A program made the translations under genes and the position numbers. Source: Pseudonocardiales bacterium (GTDB taxonomy: Bacteria; Actinomycetota; Actinomycetes; Mycobacteriales; Pseudonocardiaceae). From it: a stretch of 42,825 bases of DNA. The stretch is taken from NCBI GenBank assembly GCA_003244245.1, contig QHBY01000308.1, positions 3,374 through 46,198 of the forward strand. The letters run 5' to 3'. The notes beneath the pieces were generated by a model. That model saw only the letters and a program-made list of their open reading frames with translations, made no database searches and was not told the DNA's origin. This document shows, one piece after another, positions 17,059 through 25,492 of the stretch (position 1 is its first letter; each line of letters starts with the position of its first letter).

Positions 17059-17564
17059 GCTCGGTCAAGCGTCCGCCGAATGTCCTTAATCCGACGGTAG
17101 AGCTTCAGCGGCTGCGCCGACACTGGCAGGAACCCCCACCGGCGGTAGAAGGTTGCCGCACGCTCATCGATCGCGTCGACGGCAACAAGCCGTGCGGAGA
17201 CGACCTCGCCGGCACGGCAAGCCAGCACCAGTGCGTATGCCAGCAGGTCCGCGCCCAACCCCCGACCCTGGACCGAGCCGTCCACCGCCAGCCGAGCAAG
17301 CAAGACCATACCGACTGGATATCCAGGCACGCCTCGCACCAGCTTCTGGGGCGCGTCTTCGAGTCTGACGTGACCCATCACCAAGGAGAAATAGCCGATG
17401 ACGCGGTCATCCTCAATAAGTACCCACGTACGTGCGAGATCAGCCTTTTGACTAGCCAACGCATAGTCACCGAGCCACTTGTTGAGCTCAGGCTTACCGC
17501 AGTTGAAGGAAGACAGATCGTGCTCGGCCGTCAGCGGGACGAGCTTGGGCAGGTCAGGATTCAC
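17055..17564 (-). CDS. GNAT-family toxin acetyltransferase (TacT-like)
   Basis: The 169-aa protein has the layout of type II GNAT toxins: LTAEHDLSSFNCGKPELNKWL at the N-terminus, WVLIEDDRVIGYFSL, VLLARLAVDGSVQGRGLGADLL for acetyl-CoA binding, and a C-terminal YRRWGFLPVS. These toxins acetylate the amino group of charged tRNAs and stop translation. The start overlaps the 3' end of an RHH antitoxin gene by 11 bp, the standard arrangement. Unusually, it is also coupled downstream to a membrane protein and hyuB. Confidence 0.88.
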   Translation of the reverse strand: MNPDLPKLVPLTAEHDLSSFNCGKPELNKWLGDYALASQKADLARTWVLIEDDRVIGYFSLVMGHVRLEDAPQKLVRGVPGYPVGMVLLARLAVDGSVQGRGLGADLLAYALVLACRAGEVVSARLVAVDAIDERAATFYRRWGFLPVSAQPLKLYRRIKDIRRTLDRA

Positions 17565-17835
17565 CGAATTGAATTCTGTATGACCGAGAGAAGAGCTCCA
17601 GCAGCGCCGGGACGTTTTCCGCCGGCCGGTCCAGCTCAGCGAGGAACTGTTCGTACGCCCGTGCCGACATCGTGATGTCGCGATTGCGGTGCACTACTTC
17701 CCGGGCGCGGGGCACCACGGTCGAGAGGATGAATGCGGACACCGTCATGTCCTCGGCCTCGGCCGCCTGTCGCAGCACTTCCTGCTCACGTTCGCTTACC
17801 CGGACCTCGATGCGCTCAGTCTTGCTGCTGGGGAT
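17554..17835 (-). CDS. DUF1778-type RHH antitoxin of the GNAT toxin
   Basis: An RHH N-terminus (IPSSKTERIEVRVSEREQEV) is followed by helices (LRQAAEAEDMTVSAFILSTV) and a toxin-binding tail (YEQFLAELDRPAENVPALLELF). GTG 17778 is the first usual start but lies inside the RHH domain. The domain-complete start is an ATC codon at 17835-17833, correctly placed behind GGAGGAGG. ATC may be a rare start or an ATG changed by mutation or error. Antitoxins of this family bind their own promoter; a dyad lies just upstream at 17854-17874. Confidence 0.75.
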   Translation of the reverse strand: MPSSKTERIEVRVSEREQEVLRQAAEAEDMTVSAFILSTVVPRAREVVHRNRDITMSARAYEQFLAELDRPAENVPALLELFSRSYRIQFGES

Positions 17836-17853
17836 GGCGACCTCCTCCGACCT

Positions 17854-17874
17854 TGTACGGGTGATATACGGACA
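17854..17874. promoter_or_regulatory. Imperfect 21-bp dyad upstream of the antitoxin
   Basis: The sequence reads TGTACGGGTGATATACGGACA. The half-sites TGTnCG and CGnACA pair around an AT-containing centre. It lies just upstream of the GGAGGAGG ribosome site, as expected for the autoregulatory operator of a TA pair. Confidence 0.5.
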
Positions 17875-18056
17875 TGTTGGACGGAGGTCAAGCTGTCCGT
17901 CAAGAGGGTGGTGGAGATGCGCGATGACACAGGACGATCACTGCGCCCACACCTGGGTGCTCGCACTGGAGAGTCAATCTCATTCCCGGGTTATGGTCGG
18001 GGGCGAGGTCTCCGGCATCGCCGACGGGTCGGCGCCGTTGCGAAGGGCGGCAGTCG

Positions 18057-18962
18057 ATGAATGACGCGGGCTCGCCGGTCGAGCGGGTTGTGACGTTGCC
18101 CGGGCAGGGACGCACTGTGGTCTGGGACTGCCCGGGGCAGCCGGGAGCGCCGACCCTAGTGCTCGTACACGGTGCCACGATGACCGCCGAACTCAACTGG
18201 TCGGCGGTGTTTCCGGTGCTGGGCCAGCAGTTCCGGGTACTGGCCTTTGATCAGCGCGGGCATGGGCGGGGGCTGGGCTGCGCGGGGGCCTACCGGCTGG
18301 AGCAGTGCGCCGATGACATCGCTGGACTGGCCGCAGTGCTGGGCGTCGAGCGGCTCATCGTGATCGGTTACTCGATGGGTGGCCTGATAGCACAGCTGTG
18401 TTGGCGCCGGCATCGGCAGCTGACCGCAGGACTGGTGCTGTGCGCAACCGCCCGGAGCATCGCGGGTTTGCAGTGGGCACGCTGGGCGAAGCTGATGATG
18501 CCGGGGCTGATGATGCCCGCGATGGCGGCCGATGCGGGACCGATGCCCTGGCTGGCTGGGCTACGGGCCGATCTCATCGGCACGCACCTGCTCGGCCGGA
18601 ACCATGATCGGGCCGACCGGGCCTGGGCGCTGGGCCAGATGCGCCGGACCCCGCTGCTCACTGCGGTATCTGCGGTGTCCGCGGTGTATGCGTTCAGCTC
18701 CCACGACTGGATCGGCGGGATGGACGTGCCAACCGCCGTGATCATCACTCGGCACGATCGGGTGGTATCACCGGCCCGGCAACGGAGACTGGCCGCCGCG
18801 GTACCCGGGGCGCTGGTGTACGACATCGACGGCGAGCACGACGTGTTCCTCACCGCACCGGGCCGCTTCGCCGCCGCGCTGCGCGCCGCATGCCAGGCGA
18901 TCTGTCCCGACGGCGTTATCGCAGGCCCGGACGGCCCCACCGCAGGCCGTGCGCGTCACTGA
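18057..18962 (+). CDS. Alpha/beta-hydrolase
   Basis: The 301-aa protein starts at ATG 18057. Catalytic elements are visible: oxyanion LVLVHGATMTAELNW, FDQRGHGRG, nucleophile elbow GYSMGG, acid in ITRHDRVVSPARQ, and His in DIDGEHDVFLTAP. It is an intact esterase/lipase-like hydrolase; the substrate cannot be predicted. It is followed at once by a second, N-terminally shortened hydrolase and a methyltransferase on the same strand, an apparent three-gene unit. The 220 bp upstream, between the TA operator and this start, show no gene. Confidence 0.88.
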   Translation: MNDAGSPVERVVTLPGQGRTVVWDCPGQPGAPTLVLVHGATMTAELNWSAVFPVLGQQFRVLAFDQRGHGRGLGCAGAYRLEQCADDIAGLAAVLGVERLIVIGYSMGGLIAQLCWRRHRQLTAGLVLCATARSIAGLQWARWAKLMMPGLMMPAMAADAGPMPWLAGLRADLIGTHLLGRNHDRADRAWALGQMRRTPLLTAVSAVSAVYAFSSHDWIGGMDVPTAVIITRHDRVVSPARQRRLAAAVPGALVYDIDGEHDVFLTAPGRFAAALRAACQAICPDGVIAGPDGPTAGRARH

Positions 18963-19728
18963 ACACGCCCCTGGGGGTTACCTCGACCGCCGTTGGATCA
19001 CGCGTTTGCGTGTCGTCGACCACAGGATCGCCGCAGCATCTGCCGATATGGCACGGTGGTCGGGTGTCGCCCCAGACCCCGGTGACACCCTCGGAGTGGG
19101 GGCGCTCGACGTGGTCGGCAACTCCGTGGGCGGTGCGGTCGCGCTGCGGCTGGCTCTCGCCGACCCGCGGCGGGTGCGAACGCTGACCCTGGTCGCCAGC
19201 GCGGGGCTGGGCCGCGAGGTCAACCCGCTGCTGGCCCTGGCCGCCCAGCCGGTCGTGGGTGAGCTGGCGATCCTGCTCAGCTGCGTGCCGGGCGGTGACC
19301 TGCTGCGTACGACGATGTCTGCCGCGATGCTGTTCGCCCAGCCTTGGCGGATGCCCGCGGAGTTCGTCACCGAGCAGCACGCGCAGGGACGCCGGGCGGG
19401 CCACCTCGAGGCGGCCACCGCCATGGCTCGCGCGCTGTTCGACGTCAACGGACAGCGTGAGGTCCTGCTCGACCAACTCCACACCTTGGCGATGCCGACC
19501 CTGGTCGTCTGGGGCGCGTGTGACTATGTGCTACCTGCCTACCAGGGTCAGGCCGCGGTGGACCGCCTACCCGCAGGGCGGTTGTCGGTGTTCCCTGACT
19601 GCGGACACCTGCCCCACGTGGAGTGCCCCGACCGGTTCGCCGCCGTGCTCAGCGAGTTTCTCACCAAGCACCAACACCCCGGCCACGGGGCGCATGGCGC
19701 ACCCCCACTCGCCTACGTCGATCTCTGA
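18949..19728 (+). CDS. Alpha/beta-hydrolase, probably N-terminally truncated
   Basis: The frame opens 14 bp before the stop of the previous hydrolase. Residues 1-50 do not resemble the hydrolase N-terminus: no HG oxyanion motif and no D-x-x-G-x-G strand. From about residue 50 the fold is clear: VGALDVVGNSVGGAVALRLAL (nucleophile Ser), MPTLVVWGACDYVLP (acid), and FPDCGHLPHVECPDRF (His). Probably a deletion joined the body of one hydrolase gene to the 3' end of its neighbour. Activity is doubtful without the oxyanion segment. Confidence 0.7.
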   Translation: MRVTEHAPGGYLDRRWITRLRVVDHRIAAASADMARWSGVAPDPGDTLGVGALDVVGNSVGGAVALRLALADPRRVRTLTLVASAGLGREVNPLLALAAQPVVGELAILLSCVPGGDLLRTTMSAAMLFAQPWRMPAEFVTEQHAQGRRAGHLEAATAMARALFDVNGQREVLLDQLHTLAMPTLVVWGACDYVLPAYQGQAAVDRLPAGRLSVFPDCGHLPHVECPDRFAAVLSEFLTKHQHPGHGAHGAPPLAYVDL

Positions 19729-19738
19729 GAAGGCCGCC

Positions 19739-20371
19739 ATGGCGACATCCGCTCCGCGCATCGCACCTTCCGAGGCCTACGGTAGCCAGGCCGGCCACTA
19801 CGAGCAGCGGACGGGCGCCTTTCGCTACTGGCGTGAGCTGCTGGTCGGCAAGCTGCCTGCGCGGCGCGGGGACACGGTCCTCGACGTGGGCTGCGGTACT
19901 GGGTTGTGCCTGCCGCTGCTGCAGCGCAAGGTGGGCGCCTCTGGAATGATCGTGGGGATCGACGAATCCGAGCAGATGCTCCGGGTGGCCGCTGAGCGGG
20001 TGGCCGAGCACGGCTGGGACAACGTGCGCCTGCTCGCCGCCCCAGTGGCGGGTGCGCCGATCGAGCGCACCGCGGACGCCGCCCTGTTCTGCGCGGTGCA
20101 CGACGTGTTGCAGTCCCCGGCGGCGCTGGACCACATCTTTGCCCATCTGCATCCCGGCGCGCCGGTGGCTGCGGCCGGCGGGAAATGGCCAGCCCCATGG
20201 TTGTGGCCGCTGCAGACATGGGTGGCCGCCCTGCACGCGCCGTTCGTCAACGACTTCACCGGCTTCGACCGGCCCTGGCGGCTATTGGCTGAGTTGGTCA
20301 CCGACCTGCGGATCCACCAGCTGGCCTTCAGCACTGGATACCTCGCGCTCGGCCACGCCAGGGGCCGCTGA
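19739..20371 (+). CDS. Class I SAM-dependent methyltransferase
   Basis: The 210-aa protein starts at ATG 19739 with GAGAAGG eight bases upstream. SAM-binding motif I is VLDVGCGTGLCLPLL, and the acidic strand-2 end is IVGIDESEQML. A further strand is DAALFCAVHDVLQSPAALDHI. The N-terminus (EAYGSQAGHYEQRTGAFRYWRELLV) is typical of small UbiE/class I enzymes. The substrate is unknown. It is 10 bp after the second hydrolase and probably cotranscribed with it. Confidence 0.88.
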   Translation: MATSAPRIAPSEAYGSQAGHYEQRTGAFRYWRELLVGKLPARRGDTVLDVGCGTGLCLPLLQRKVGASGMIVGIDESEQMLRVAAERVAEHGWDNVRLLAAPVAGAPIERTADAALFCAVHDVLQSPAALDHIFAHLHPGAPVAAAGGKWPAPWLWPLQTWVAALHAPFVNDFTGFDRPWRLLAELVTDLRIHQLAFSTGYLALGHARGR

Positions 20372-20381
20372 CACCGGGGTA

Positions 20382-20851
20382 TCAGTGCAGGGCACCGACC
20401 AGAACACGACCCTGCCCGAAATGGCGCGTCCACGACGACGCGGTGACCGCACCGAGCACCCCTCCCGCGCCGCCGGCCGCGTACAGCAGCCCGATCACGC
20501 CGGCGGGTATGGCGAGCTCACGGGCAAGGAACAGCGTGCCGACCGCGTTCAGCACCTCACCGAACAGGTTAGCGGTGCCGGTGCACAGGGCGATGGGCCG
20601 CAGTAGCGGGTGTCCCAGCACGTAACGCAGGCCCTCGGCCATCTCGGTGCGCAGCCGGCGTCCGTCGCTCCGGGCGGGGTTCGACGGTGCGGATCCGGGC
20701 CAGGGCGACCGCCGAGATCAGGTAGCTCAACGCGTCGATGAGCACTGCGTTCGCCACGCCCCCGAGCTGTACCAGGCCACCGCCTAGGGCGGGGCCGCCG
20801 ACCTGCGACGCCGCGCGCGTCGACTCCAGCTTGGTGTTGCCCTCGACCAGC
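20382..20851 (-). pseudogene. Internal fragment of an EntS-like MFS exporter
   Basis: Immediately after the hyuA stop the minus strand reads LVEGNTKLESTRAASQVGGP, then LIDALSYLISAVALARIR. A frame change near 20670 leads to RTEMAEGLRYVLGHPLLRPI and LLYAAGGAGGVLGAV, ending at 20382. This is the middle of a 12-TM MFS exporter; the first four to five helices and the last helices are missing. The abrupt join to the hyuA 3' end marks a rearrangement breakpoint. Confidence 0.75.
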
Positions 20852-22819
20852 TCAGCGCATACCTGCAGGTTGCAGGTTCACCACCAGGTTTCCGGCGTCG
20901 TCGACAACGGCGACCTCACCGCTGGCCAGCAGCGTGGTGGTGTCCGGTTGTTCGATCAACGCCGGACCGGTGACGCTGTCCCCGGCTGATAGACCCGATC
21001 GGGAAACCACTCGCGCTGCGCCCGCGCCGCCGATCTCCCGGGACCGCTCCGGCGCCGGTTCGCCCAGATCCCAGTCGCTCGGCGGCTGCGACAGGATCGG
21101 TTCCCCCCGTGCCACCACCCGTAGCGTGACGACCACTACTGGCTCGTCGGGCATCGCGTACCCGTAGGACTCCTGGTGCGCGTGGTGCAGCAGTTGCGCC
21201 AGATCCGCTCCGCTCTCTGCAACGATCCGCAGCTCGTGGGACTGGCCGGCGTAGCGGGCATCGGCGATCCAGGTCACCGTGATGTCACCTGCCACACCTT
21301 GGCGTTCCAGCTCCTCGCGAGCCTGCGCTTCCAGCCCGGCCCAGGCGTCGGTGAGGTCCTCGTCGGCCGCCGTCATCACCGTCCGGGACGCCTCACACCG
21401 GGCCGGTGCGAGCAACAGACCCAGCGCGCTGAGCACTCCCGGTGCGGGGGGCACCACCACGGCGCGACAGCCGAGCTCGCGGGCTAGCGCGGTCGCGTGC
21501 AGCGGACCGGCGCCACCGTAGGCGACCAGAGCCAACCCTGCCGGGTCGACACCGCGCTCGGTGCTGACCTTGCGGAGTGCGCGAGCCATCGTGGCCCGCA
21601 CCACCTCGAGAATCCCGGCCGCCCCACCGGCCGGCTCTGGTAGCGCGCCGACGGCGCGCGTGGCCGCGTCGATGTCCAGGCGCAAGCCCCCGCCCAGTTC
21701 GCGATCCGGGTCGAGATGGCCGAGCACGCAGTGCGCGTCGGTGACCGTCGGCTCGGTGCCACCCAGCCCGTAGCAGGCCGGACCGGGGTCGGCCCCCGCC
21801 GAGCGCGGGCCGACCCGCAGCGCGCCGCCGGTGTCGACCCAGGCGATCGACCCGCCGCCCGCGCCCACGGTGTGGATCCCCACAGCCGGGGTGCGAAACG
21901 GCAGGCCGGCGATCTGCGCGGACGTCGACACCTCCGGCTGGCCATTCCTGATCAGGCACACGTCGGTGGACGTGCCGCCCATGTCGAAGGCGATCGCGTC
22001 GCCGAAGCCGGCGCAGCGCGCCACGGCGCCCGCCGCCACGACACCCGCGGCAGGCCCGGACAGCAACGTGTGCACCGGGGCGGCCGCGACGAAATCGACG
22101 CCGGCAGTGCCGCCACCCGAGGTCATCACGGTGATCATCGGATCAGGGAGCCGGGCCGTCAGGTTGGACAGGTAACGGCGCATCACGGGTTCGACGGCGG
22201 CGTTGAGCACGCACGTCGAGGCCCGCTCGAACTCGCGGAACTCCGGCAGCAGCACGCTGGAGCGGGTGATCGGCACGTTCAGCCGGCTCAGCGCGTCGCA
22301 CAGCCGCCGCTCGTGTTCGTCATTGGCGTAGCTGAACAGCAAGCTCACCGCCACCGATTCCGGCTTCAGGCGCTCGACCTGGTGCACCACCCGATCAATC
22401 TCCTTGTCGGTCAGCGCGACGACCGCCTCGCCGTCGGGGCTGGTGCGCTCAACGACGGTCACCACCCGGTCGTGCGGAACGAGCGGCGCGGGGCGGGTGA
22501 CGCGCAGGTCATAGAGCGCGGGCCGGTCCTGCCGGGCGATCGCCAGCACATCGGCGAACCCGTCGGTGGTCACCAATACGGTCCGGGCGAGCGAGCGTTG
22601 CAGGACCGCGTTGGTGGCGGTGGTGGTGCCGTGGGCCAGCAGCCGCAATGCCGTATCCGGCCACGCCTGCCCGACACCTCGGTGCACTCCCACCGACTGG
22701 TCGTCCGGGGTCGTCGGCACTTTCACCGCCCGGGGCCGGTGACCGGCGGCGTGCACCACTACATCAGTGAACGTGCCCCCCACATCCACTCCGGCGCACG
22801 CCCTCCTGGGCTCAGCCAT
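20852..22819 (-). CDS. hyuA: Hydantoinase A / oxoprolinase A subunit
   Basis: The 655-aa protein starts at ATG 22819 (MAEPRRACAGVDVGGTFTDVV). It has the ASKHA ATPase phosphate-1 motif GVDVGGTFTD, LLAHGTTTATNAVLQR, DMGGTSTDVCLI, and HTVGAGGGSIAWVD. The C-terminal SHELRIV and GPALIEQPDTTTL are family-typical. The ATPase activates the lactam carbonyl for hydrolysis with the B subunit. In most genomes hyuB follows directly; here the stop abuts an MFS fragment and hyuB is 4.1 kb downstream on the same strand. The 125 bp to the divergent beta-helix gene should contain its promoter. Confidence 0.95.
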   Translation of the reverse strand: MAEPRRACAGVDVGGTFTDVVVHAAGHRPRAVKVPTTPDDQSVGVHRGVGQAWPDTALRLLAHGTTTATNAVLQRSLARTVLVTTDGFADVLAIARQDRPALYDLRVTRPAPLVPHDRVVTVVERTSPDGEAVVALTDKEIDRVVHQVERLKPESVAVSLLFSYANDEHERRLCDALSRLNVPITRSSVLLPEFREFERASTCVLNAAVEPVMRRYLSNLTARLPDPMITVMTSGGGTAGVDFVAAAPVHTLLSGPAAGVVAAGAVARCAGFGDAIAFDMGGTSTDVCLIRNGQPEVSTSAQIAGLPFRTPAVGIHTVGAGGGSIAWVDTGGALRVGPRSAGADPGPACYGLGGTEPTVTDAHCVLGHLDPDRELGGGLRLDIDAATRAVGALPEPAGGAAGILEVVRATMARALRKVSTERGVDPAGLALVAYGGAGPLHATALARELGCRAVVVPPAPGVLSALGLLLAPARCEASRTVMTAADEDLTDAWAGLEAQAREELERQGVAGDITVTWIADARYAGQSHELRIVAESGADLAQLLHHAHQESYGYAMPDEPVVVVTLRVVARGEPILSQPPSDWDLGEPAPERSREIGGAGAARVVSRSGLSAGDSVTGPALIEQPDTTTLLASGEVAVVDDAGNLVVNLQPAGMR

Positions 22820-22944
22820 GACCGCATCCTTCCCGTCCCGCCCATTGTTGCCGCGTGTCCTTCGTGCGCAGCGGGTAAGCGGCGTGCACTGAGGGTTACT
22901 CTGGTTGCGATGTGTGTCTCTGCGTGGGACAAGGGAAAGTGCCG

Positions 22945-23979
22945 GTGACCAGGGTCGCCCGCACGACGTCGGTGTGCGCTGTCGCACTGCTCGGTGCGGG
23001 ATTGTTCACCGCAAGAGTCGCCTCTGCTGACGAGCCCTGCACCCACACGATCAACAATATCGACGGCGCACGGGCGGCGCTCAACGCCGCCGCACCAGGA
23101 GATATGTTGTGCTTCTTCGGTGGTGACCTCGCTAACGTGGATCTGACGCTGACCAGGTCCGGTACCGCTAAGGACCCGATCACTCTGGTCTCTGACGGGC
23201 ACAACACGGTCCACCAACTCCACGTCCTCGCCGATCATGTCATCATCCAGGGCTTCACGGTCGCCGGTGGTGGCGAGTTGCTGCTCGCGGGGACGGGGAT
23301 CGTTGCGCAGAAGAACACGGTTCATGACACCCAGCGGGGTGGAATCATCTGCGCTTCCTGCACCGACTCGATCATCGAATCCAACACCGTGAGGCAGGCC
23401 GCCACGACCGGCATCTCCATCAGCGGGCAGCGGATCACCGTGCGTGAGAACCTGGTGAGCGAAACGGTCGCAGGCGGAGATGGGGACGCTGATGGTGTGC
23501 GCTTCTTCGGCAATGGCCTCCGGATCATCAGCAATTCGATCCAGGACATCTCAGCCGGTCACGACTTCGCTAGCGGCTCGCCGGTTGCTCCGCACCAAGA
23601 CTGCTTCCAGACCTTTGACACCGGTCATTCAGCCACCTTCGATGTCGGGATCGTGGGCAACTCCTGCAAGAATGTGGCGGAGAACTGCTTGATCGCCACG
23701 GGTGACGAGAGTGGCAACAGCGAGGCCCCCGCAGGTGCTCTCTCGATCACCTTCATCGGCAATGACTGCGCGACCAACGGTGATCAAGCGGTGAATCTGC
23801 GCCGCTGGCCCAACGTCGACGTGCGCAAGAACCACCTGTTCGGTCCTAACCTCAAGCGCGGGGCGTTGATCACCAACAGCTCCGTCCGCTGCACCGTGAA
23901 AGACAACACCATCTCGGGTGATGCTGCGCCCGTGGAGATCGACGATTCCTCCCGGCCGGGTTTCAACAACCCCTTCTGA
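22945..23979 (+). CDS. Secreted right-handed beta-helix repeat protein
   Basis: The 344-aa protein is read from GTG 22945, eight bases after AAGGGA; upstream starts in frame are poorly placed. An N-terminal signal peptide (about residues 1-28, VARTTSVCAVALLGAGLFTARVASA) precedes CTHTINN. Parallel beta-helix turns follow, about ten, with repeated NTV/ENLV/NSI-type strands such as IVAQKNTVHDT, IIESNTVRQA, ITVRENLVSE and LRIISNSIQDI. Cysteines recur (CASC, CFQTF, SCKN, NDC, RC), suggesting disulfides outside the cell. The fold is shared with pectate lyases and polysaccharide epimerases, but no catalytic set was identified. Confidence 0.85.
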   Translation: MTRVARTTSVCAVALLGAGLFTARVASADEPCTHTINNIDGARAALNAAAPGDMLCFFGGDLANVDLTLTRSGTAKDPITLVSDGHNTVHQLHVLADHVIIQGFTVAGGGELLLAGTGIVAQKNTVHDTQRGGIICASCTDSIIESNTVRQAATTGISISGQRITVRENLVSETVAGGDGDADGVRFFGNGLRIISNSIQDISAGHDFASGSPVAPHQDCFQTFDTGHSATFDVGIVGNSCKNVAENCLIATGDESGNSEAPAGALSITFIGNDCATNGDQAVNLRRWPNVDVRKNHLFGPNLKRGALITNSSVRCTVKDNTISGDAAPVEIDDSSRPGFNNPF

Positions 23980-23980
23980 C

Positions 23981-24140
23981 TTACTGTCGCAGCGGTGGAC
24001 GGCGAAATTGAGGCCCGAAAAGTCGAGACCCGAAGAAATCGAGGAACAGTGCCACCGCGAGCACCGTAGCGAGAGCAACGCAGTAGCCGCCGACAGTATC
24101 AGTGGTGTAGTGAACGCGCAGGGCGAAGGCCCACGATGCT
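23981..24140 (-). pseudogene. C-terminal fragment of a PAP2-type phosphatase
   Basis: The minus strand reads WAFALRVHYTTDTVGGYCVA, then LATVLAVALFLDFFGSRLFG, to a stop at 23981-23983. The HYxTDxxGG motif is the last catalytic block of PAP2 phosphatases (His nucleophile and Asp) and is followed by the final membrane helix. Everything N-terminal is missing. Its place is taken by the 3' part of the DprA-like gene, read in a different frame across 24099-24140. Confidence 0.65.
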
Positions 24141-24671
24141 CGTGTTACGCGCCATCGCCGTTCCGACCGACCAGGGCTGGGTCGGAGAAAATTGCGAAAC
24201 AGCGGTTAGCTGATCCGGTTCCGACTTATCAGGATTTCGCGAAGCGTGCCGCCTGAAGTTGGCAATACCTTCCGGGAGAAGGGCTACCGTGCGACCGTCG
24301 GCCATCAGGGCGGATCGGTGGGTCTCTGCGTCGACCCCGCGGGCATAGCCCGACACGACGGTGAGGCCGGCGCGAGCGCCCTCCTCACCGCATGTGCGGG
24401 CAGCCCGCAGACCCTGGATGGAAGCGGCCCGGGATCCACACATGCCGATACAGCGGGACAGCAGGAGGCTTCGGTCGCCGATGATGAACAGCGCCGGCGG
24501 CGCTTGCGGCATCAATGCTAGTAAGGGTGGATAGCCGGCTCGTCCAAGGACCAACGCAGTAACTCCAGCTCCGGCCAGGGACTCGGTCTCAGCATCGACG
24601 TTGCTGCGTAGCGCGGCGGCAAGCCTCTCGTAGACGTTGTCGTCCGTCGCGCTAGCCCTGGATTGGTACAA
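24099..24671 (-). pseudogene. DprA/SMF-like protein, C-terminally cut
   Basis: The DprA Rossmann-like domain is clear: GMCGSRAASIQGLRAARTCG, GLTVVSGYARGVDAETHRSAL, VALLPEGIANFR, LTAVSQFSPTQPW, AMARNTSIVGL. After IVGL the expected end (VVxEA strand and following helix) is replaced by PARSLHH and a stop, where a PAP2 fragment begins. The start (TTG 24671) overlaps the divergent phosphoribosyltransferase start, so the 5' end is uncertain. DprA loads RecA on incoming ssDNA; the wider SMF/SLOG fold also binds nucleotides in conflict systems. Pairing with a phosphoribosyltransferase favours the second kind, by inference. Confidence 0.7.
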
Positions 24672-25167
24672 GATCCACGCAGAGGGCGCCGAGCCTGACG
24701 AGTGGCCCTACACGCCGACGGCGAGTGTGGTGCGCCGGGGCAAATATTGGAAGGAGAAACCGCGCACAGTCGAGGCTGCGGGGCGGTGGCTTGTGCAACG
24801 GCTCGACGAAGTGGTCACCAGACATCCCACGTTGGCGACTGCTGATGTTGTCGTCGTAGTACCCGGGCATGACCGCACCGTGCTCAGCTTCGGTGAGCGT
24901 CTCGCAGCGACGGTGTGCACAAGACGTGGCCTTGCTGAGATCCGTGTAGAAACTCGGCGAGAGTTCCGACCCCAAGCCAAGAGTCGTGATTCCAGCAGTA
25001 CGCACGACCTCGATGGTGAGTTCAGTGTCAAGCAAGAACTCACAGGCTCCCACGCTCTGATTGTCGATGACGTTTTCCGCGCGGGAAGCACGTTGCGAGC
25101 TGTCGCGCAAGCGGCGCGTGCAGCTGGTGCAGGCCGGATCAGCGGGCTTGTTGCGCCCGCACCATGA
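24637..25167 (+). CDS. Phosphoribosyltransferase-like protein
   Basis: The 176-aa protein is read from TTG 24637. The PRPP-binding loop ALIVDDVFRAGSTLRAVAQAA (about residues 139-159) and the preceding VVVVVPGHDR strand are type I PRTase features. VGLVAP-like GRISGLVAPAP closes the core. It resembles ComFC-like and conflict-system PRTases rather than purine or pyrimidine salvage enzymes, but the base partner is unknown. The start overlaps that of the divergent DprA-like gene by 35 bp. Either the shared region is a real head-to-head junction or one 5' end has been lost. Confidence 0.75.
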   Translation: MSSVALALDWYKIHAEGAEPDEWPYTPTASVVRRGKYWKEKPRTVEAAGRWLVQRLDEVVTRHPTLATADVVVVVPGHDRTVLSFGERLAATVCTRRGLAEIRVETRREFRPQAKSRDSSSTHDLDGEFSVKQELTGSHALIVDDVFRAGSTLRAVAQAARAAGAGRISGLVAPAP

Positions 25168-25195
25168 GCGGATGAACACCTCCCCGGCTGCGATG

Positions 25196-25492
25196 TCAGA
25201 ACGACCAGGCAAGATCCTCGGGTCGGGGCACACCAGGAACTCTTACCTTGGTGACAACTTCGCGCAGCGCGGTGGACAGCCCGTCGAGCTTACGGGGGTC
25301 GCTTGGTAGACCCGTTTGCAGCAACTGAGCCAAGTCTCCGCGCAGCTCATTAACCCTGACCTGGAACGCGCCGCCGGACGGGAAGCTGCCGAGCACCTCG
25401 ACCACATCCTGGAGGGTTCCCTCCCAGTCGGGCACCACGATCTCCCTCGCCGCTGACGCGCTCGCTACAAGGTCATGTTCGCTGGTAGACAA
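25196..25492 (-). CDS. Small acidic protein of unknown function
   Basis: The 98-aa product starts at TTG 25492 nine bases after GAGGAG. The sequence is acidic and mainly helical (VVEVLGSFPSGGAFQVRVNEL, LDGLSTALREVVTKV) with no Cys, signal peptide or membrane segment. It is tail-to-tail with the phosphoribosyltransferase gene. No family was recognised. Confidence 0.55.
   Translation of the reverse strand: MSTSEHDLVASASAAREIVVPDWEGTLQDVVEVLGSFPSGGAFQVRVNELRGDLAQLLQTGLPSDPRKLDGLSTALREVVTKVRVPGVPRPEDLAWSF

Noticed and set aside
15149-17068. hyuB frame extended upstream to 17068
   Set aside because: The extra N-terminal part overlaps the membrane-protein gene in another frame and is not family-like; ATG 16723 starts the conserved sequence.
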